From Gammaproteobacteria bacterium (lineage in GTDB: Bacteria; Pseudomonadota; Gammaproteobacteria; Xanthomonadales; Xanthomonadaceae): a stretch of 30,495 nt of DNA. Below the pieces are notes generated by a model. That model saw only the letters and a program-made list of their open reading frames with translations. It was not told the origin of the DNA and searched no databases. Position 1 is the stretch's first letter. Each line of letters starts with the position of its first letter. The DNA lies in the NCBI GenBank assembly GCA_026398715.1, contig JAPLSI010000220.1, positions 1 to 30,495 on the forward strand, read 5' to 3'. Below, piece after piece: positions 26,958-30,495 of this stretch. The translations under genes and the position numbers were made by a program.

Positions 26958-27035
26958 TGAATGCCCCGCTCCTGTTCGTGTCCTTCATGCCGTGCGCAAT
27001 GCAATTCGCATGCTCGGGCCCGTGCCATCGGCAAC

Positions 27036-28178
27036 TCAGACAAGCGGCAGTTCCAGGGTGAATACCGAGCCGCCGCCGTCACGCAGGTCATACCAGAGGT
27101 TGCCACCCATTGCGCGCGCCTGCTGCTTCGCCAGCGCAAGCCCCAGGCCGGTCGTACTCTCGCCATCGGTCGGCTCGCTCGAAAGGCGCACGAATCGCTG
27201 GAACAGACGCGCCTGGTCTGCTTCGCCGATGCCGGGACCGCGATCCATCACCTGCAAGCGCCCGTGGCCTCCGTCCTTCATCGCGCTGATCGATATCAAG
27301 CTGTCGCGAGGGGAATATTTTATGGCGTTCGACACCAGGTTCTGCAGCACGTGGGCAACGCCGGCGCGCAAGCCCGAAACGATGACGGTCTCGTGCTCGA
27401 CAAGGTCCAGCGTGATGTTCTTGGCGCAGGCGGCGCGACTGAAAAGATCGACGACCTCGCACAACATCTGGCGCACCGGAAGCGGCTCGATCGCCGCGCC
27501 GTGCGCCAGGTGCTCCTGTTGTTCGAGGAAGACCTGCAGGAAGAGCATCCCCGAATCCGCCGAACTGTGGATGGAATCGACGAGGCGGCCCTGCGCAGCC
27601 CCGATGCCCTCCGAACTTCCGAGAAGGTCGGCGGCAAACAGGATGTTGGCGAAATAGTTGCGCAGGTCGTGCGCGACCAGTTCGGCCATTTCCTGCTTTT
27701 CCTGTGCGAAGCGTCGCAAGGCGTCGCGCGACCGCTTGAGGTCGATACGCGTGTGCACCCGGGCCAGTAATTCCTCGGCCACGAATGGCTTGGTGATGTA
27801 GTCGATGGCGCCGGCCGCGAAAGCGTGGATCAGGTTTTCGCGGTCGTTGTCGGCGGTCAGGAAGATCACCGGCAGATCGCGGGTGGCATCGTCCAGGTGC
27901 ATCTGCCGCAGGACCTCGAAGCCGTCCATGCCGGGCATCTTCATGTCCAGCAGAACGACGTCGGGCGTCCTGGCCCTTGCCAGTTCCAGCCCTTCGGCGC
28001 CGCTGAGCGCCGGCAGCACCTGATAGCCCGCACGCGCCAGCAGCGCGCCTACCATGCGCACGTTGGCCTGCTGGTCATCGATGACCAGCACCACGGGCTG
28101 ACGGCCAGGCGATGCCGGGGCCGCAATCTGGTTATCGGCTGCGGCCTGCATCGGCTTGTCCAGGGCTGGCGGGTTCAT
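27036..28178 (-). CDS. Hybrid receiver-histidine kinase
   Basis: The product is 380 aa from ATG 28178 (GGGAG upstream). An N-terminal receiver (VLVIDDQQANVRMVGALLARAGY, Asp in VVLLDMKMPGMDG, FLTADND, YITKPF) is followed by a coiled linker, a HisKA segment (ELVAHDLRNYFANILFAADLL, with Tyr where Pro is usual after HDLRN) and an intact HATPase: N-box LVSNAIKYSP, G1 MDRGPGIG, G2 TTGLGLALAKQQARAMGG. No transmembrane segment, so a cytosolic signal relay. It lies 72 nt after the AlgB-like gene and 78 nt before the lone receiver. Confidence 0.93.
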   Translation of the reverse strand: MNPPALDKPMQAAADNQIAAPASPGRQPVVLVIDDQQANVRMVGALLARAGYQVLPALSGAEGLELARARTPDVVLLDMKMPGMDGFEVLRQMHLDDATRDLPVIFLTADNDRENLIHAFAAGAIDYITKPFVAEELLARVHTRIDLKRSRDALRRFAQEKQEMAELVAHDLRNYFANILFAADLLGSSEGIGAAQGRLVDSIHSSADSGMLFLQVFLEQQEHLAHGAAIEPLPVRQMLCEVVDLFSRAACAKNITLDLVEHETVIVSGLRAGVAHVLQNLVSNAIKYSPRDSLISISAMKDGGHGRLQVMDRGPGIGEADQARLFQRFVRLSSEPTDGESTTGLGLALAKQQARAMGGNLWYDLRDGGGSVFTLELPLV

Positions 28179-28250
28179 CCGCGAACTCCCACTGTAATAC
28201 CAATGCGTCCGCGCTTCCGCGACCCAGTCGCCAATTGGCGCTTGCACGAC

Positions 28251-29600
28251 TTACACGCCATAGGCTTTGCGCTTCCTGTAAAGGGTGGAACTGTCTATTC
28301 CCAGCGTACGCGCGGCCGCTTCGAGCGTCTCGCAAGTGGCGAGCACGCTTTCAATATGCATGCGTTCGAGTTCTTCCAGTGAATACGGGGCGCCGGGAAC
28401 GACAGCCGGCGACACGCCGACCGGCCGGCTGATAGCCAGGTATTCAGGACCGACCTGCGCGTGGGGACACAGGATGACCGCCCGCTCGACCACGTTCTGC
28501 AATTCCCGGATATTGCCGGGCCATCGATAGTCGCCCATCAGCGACAGCGCGGCCGCCGACAGTCCGCGTGCCGGAAGCCGGTAGCTCGCCGCGAATCCTT
28601 CCAGGAACTCGTGGGCAAGACGCTCGATGTCTTCGGGCCGCTCGCGCAATGGTGGAATCGTGATGCTGACGACGTTCAACCGGTAAAGCAGGTCGAGCCG
28701 GAAACTGCCTTTTTCGACCATGTCCTGCAGGTCGTGGTTGCTGGACGCGATGATTCGGGTATCAGCGCGGCGACTGGTCGGGTCTCCGACGCGCTCGTAG
28801 GTCTTGTCTTCGATGAATCGCAGCAACCTCGGTTGCAGGACGACGGGGAAGTCGCCGATCTCGTCGAGGAAAAGCGTGCCGCCCTCGGCCTGGTTCACCC
28901 TGCCGAGGATGCTGGACTCCGCGCCCGTCAGGGGATTGCGCGCCTGGCCGAACAACTCGCTTTCCATCTGGTCCGCCGACAGGGACGGACAATTGACCTT
29001 GGCCATCATGGCCGCCGAGCGCGGGCTCGCAGCGTGGATGGCGGCCGCAAGCAGGCCCTTGCCCGTTCCGCTTTCTCCCAGCAGCAGGACGTTGGCGTCC
29101 GTCCTGGCGACCTGGTCGGCAATTCGCAGCACTTCGTTCATGCGTGCGTTCTTCGAATGCATCAGGAAATCCGCTTGCGCGGATTCGCGCTCGAGGCTGT
29201 CCAGGCGATCGAGCAAGCGACGCGTGTCGAGTTGTCGCGCCACGGCAATTCGCAACTGGTCCGGCGACCAGGGCTTGACCAGGTAGTCGCAGGCGCCTTC
29301 GGCGATCGCCCGAACCGCATCGGGTACGCCCGCGTGCGCCGTGACCATGATGATCCGCATGCCGGGCGCGACTTCGCGAAACCGGGGCAATGCATCCAGG
29401 CCCGATTCGCGACCGATGCTTCGATCGAGCAGGCAGGCATGGAAGGGTTGTGTCGCGGCAATGCGAAGGCCGTCGGAAAGAGTATGGGCGGTGACGACGC
29501 GATGTCCTTCGAGCTCGAGGCAGGCCGAAAAATTGGCAAGCAAATCGCGATCGTCATCGATCGCAAGTATGCGTCCCTTCAATACCGCTCCCTTTGCCAT
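28251..29600 (-). CDS. AlgB/NtrC-type AAA+ response regulator with altered GAFTGA motif
   Basis: The product is 449 aa. A receiver domain (ILAIDDDRDLLANF, Asp in CLLDRSIGRESGLDALP, MVTAHAG, YLVKPW) precedes an AAA+ domain with Walker A GESGTGKG, Walker B GGTLFLDEIGDFP, VGDPTSRRADTRIIASSNHDL and LNVVSITIPPLRERPEDI. It ends in a Fis-type HTH (LEAAARTLGIDSSTLYRKRK). The overall pattern is closest to AlgB. The sigma-54-contact loop, normally GAFTGA, reads NPLTGA here (in FGQARNPLTGAESS), which may weaken or abolish sigma-54 activation. The start ATG 29600 has GGAGA upstream. It is the first gene of the minus-strand regulatory block and divergent from the glycine-zipper gene. Confidence 0.93.
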   Translation of the reverse strand: MAKGAVLKGRILAIDDDRDLLANFSACLELEGHRVVTAHTLSDGLRIAATQPFHACLLDRSIGRESGLDALPRFREVAPGMRIIMVTAHAGVPDAVRAIAEGACDYLVKPWSPDQLRIAVARQLDTRRLLDRLDSLERESAQADFLMHSKNARMNEVLRIADQVARTDANVLLLGESGTGKGLLAAAIHAASPRSAAMMAKVNCPSLSADQMESELFGQARNPLTGAESSILGRVNQAEGGTLFLDEIGDFPVVLQPRLLRFIEDKTYERVGDPTSRRADTRIIASSNHDLQDMVEKGSFRLDLLYRLNVVSITIPPLRERPEDIERLAHEFLEGFAASYRLPARGLSAAALSLMGDYRWPGNIRELQNVVERAVILCPHAQVGPEYLAISRPVGVSPAVVPGAPYSLEELERMHIESVLATCETLEAAARTLGIDSSTLYRKRKAYGV

Positions 29601-29651
29601 CAGCTTTCTCCATGCCGTCTCGAATCATAGTCACAAATCCGCACCCTGCAC

Positions 29652-29663
29652 GACCGATCGGTC
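29652..29663. promoter_or_regulatory. 12-bp palindrome in the AlgB-like / glycine-zipper intergenic region
   Basis: GACCGATCGGTC is a perfect palindrome 52 nt before the AlgB-like start. A second inverted repeat, CGTCGCAT-TGG-ATGCGGCG (29769-29787 area, one mismatch), lies nearer the glycine-zipper gene. Either could be an operator. Evidence is symmetry only. Confidence 0.25.
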
Positions 29664-29808
29664 CTGAACCGCAAAATGCAGGCTTTCGCGTTCAGCTTCC
29701 GGTCGGTAACCGTGTTTGGCCCTCATTAATTTCAAGTGCTGCAACATCGTGATTCCCAGCACGGGAACGTCGCATTGGATGCGGCGAACATTCTTAAGGA
29801 GAGAGACA

Positions 29809-30270
29809 ATGTCCGATATCAGAAAAGACCATTCCATTGGTGCCGGCACGGGCGCAGCCGCAGGTGCAGTAACCGGCGCAACCGTGGGTGCAGTTGGCGG
29901 TCCGATCGGCATGGCGGCGGGCGCAGTAGTGGGCGGCATCATCGGCGCAGCTGCCGGTGACAGCATCGCCGAAGCTGTCAATCCGACCGAATACCAGGAT
30001 CACTGGAAGACCAACTACCTGACCACGCCCTACTACGCCGCGGGTCGCGAATGGAACGACTACGAGCCGGCCTACAAGCTCGGCTACAACGGCTACGGCG
30101 CCTATCGCGGCAAGCGCTTCGAAGACGTCGAAACCGACCTCGAGCGCACCTGGGAAGCCAGCAAGGGCAATTCCCGCCTTGCATGGAATGAAGCCAAGGG
30201 CGCCGTGCGCGATGGTTGGCATTATGTCGAGCGCGCCCTGCCGGGTGACGCGGACGGCGACGGCCGCTAA
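29809..30270 (+). CDS. Glycine-zipper protein
   Basis: The product is 153 aa from ATG 29809 (AAGGAGAGA upstream). The in-frame ATG at 29716 adds a non-conserved extension. Residues of about 10-55 are a Gly/Ala-rich zipper (GAGTGAAAGAVTGATVGAVGG.. then AAGAVVGGIIGAAAGDSIAEAV), likely membrane-inserting helices. The hydrophilic rest contains YYAAGREWNDYEPAYKLGYNGYGAYRGKRFEDVETDLERTWE and SRLAWNEAKGAVRDGW, a pattern I associate with small envelope or stress proteins of proteobacteria. No signal peptide is visible. It is divergent from the AlgB-like regulator and could be its target. No biochemical function is known to me. Confidence 0.9.
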   Translation: MSDIRKDHSIGAGTGAAAGAVTGATVGAVGGPIGMAAGAVVGGIIGAAAGDSIAEAVNPTEYQDHWKTNYLTTPYYAAGREWNDYEPAYKLGYNGYGAYRGKRFEDVETDLERTWEASKGNSRLAWNEAKGAVRDGWHYVERALPGDADGDGR

Positions 30271-30316
30271 GCCGCCGGGCTACTGACGCCTCGCCTGCGA
30301 GGCAGATCCACGCAGC

Positions 30317-30344
30317 AAAAAGGGCCGCGGGAAACCGCGGCCCT
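30317..30344 (-). terminator. Terminator of the right-edge histidine kinase gene
   Basis: A perfect 10-bp stem AGGGCCGCGG/CCGCGGCCCT with a GAAA loop is flanked by AAAA on the plus strand, giving a TTTT run in minus-strand RNA. It lies 2 nt past the kinase stop codon and also caps the convergent glycine-zipper gene. Confidence 0.88.
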
Positions 30345-30346
30345 TC

Positions 30347-30495
30347 CTATTGGCGCGTGGGTTCGGCGGGCAGCGTGAAACGGAACGTCGAGCCCAGGCC
30401 CACCTGGCTGGTCACTGTCACCTCGCCGCCATGCGCCTCGACGAAAGCCTTGACGATGGCCAGCCCGAGTCCCATGCCGGACGTGCCGTCCCGGC
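30347..30495 (-). CDS. Histidine kinase, C-terminal end (cut by window edge)
   Basis: About 49 codons are visible. They read [48 protein letters not shown] and stop at TAG (30347-30349); given as positions, the G2 box [10 protein letters not shown] spans roughly 30445-30477. This is the end of a HATPase_c domain of a sensor kinase. The sensor part and partner regulator lie outside the window. Confidence 0.9.
   Translation of the reverse strand, partial: RDGTSGMGLGLAIVKAFVEAHGGEVTVTSQVGLGSTFRFTLPAEPTRQ

Noticed and set aside
29764..29796. Possible sigma-E-like promoter for the glycine-zipper gene (GGAAC ... TCTTA)
   Set aside because: The spacer is too long (21-23 nt) and the -10 would abut the ribosome site.

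Overview
The window is a GC-rich stretch of a gammaproteobacterial chromosome. It is most likely from a member of the Lysobacterales (Xanthomonadales). The reasons are the gene order hrcA-grpE-dnaK-dnaJ / recN / fur-bamE / rnfH-ratA-smpB, a Fur that lacks the CxxC zinc cysteines, and the tmRNA tag ANDDNYALAA. No plasmid, phage or IS gene is visible.

Layout. 1-8154 is core housekeeping: the heat-shock operon hrcA-grpE-dnaK-dnaJ on the minus strand, recN, fur divergent from bamE, rnfH-ratA, and smpB. 8155-15982 is accessory. It carries two copies of a secreted two-gene unit (a golvesin-like beta-sandwich protein followed by a small helical exported protein), a third copy of the large protein without its partner, and a DUF3313-like lipoprotein. 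lnt and the tmRNA gene ssrA sit between the copies, so the units lie between smpB and ssrA and again just after ssrA. 16067-20520 holds a cytochrome cd1 nitrite reductase (nirS) with an extra N-terminal cytochrome c domain, divergent from a TonB-dependent receptor, with a perfect FNR/DNR-type palindrome between them. 20498-22671 is an ABC exporter (ATPase plus an interrupted permease). 22773-29600, all on the minus strand, is a regulatory and envelope-stress block: KGG protein, cardiolipin synthase-like PLD enzyme, Ala-rich lipoprotein, Crp/Fnr regulator, a degenerate histidine kinase, a lone receiver, a receiver-kinase hybrid and an AlgB-like AAA+ regulator. A glycine-zipper protein and the C-terminal end of another histidine kinase close the window.

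How the parts work together. The heat-shock operon has a good sigma-32 promoter overlapping the hrcA stop codon. smpB and ssrA supply trans-translation. nirS would reduce nitrite under low oxygen through an FNR/DNR-family activator. The regulatory block looks like one stress-signalling operon (GTGA and ATGA stop/start overlaps) next to lipid and envelope genes. Two genes, recN near its 3' end and the ABC permease in the middle, show a frameshift together with apparently missing codons. These are either real lesions or assembly errors. The strongest candidate for an undescribed system is the paired golvesin-like/helical secreted family at 8419-14940.
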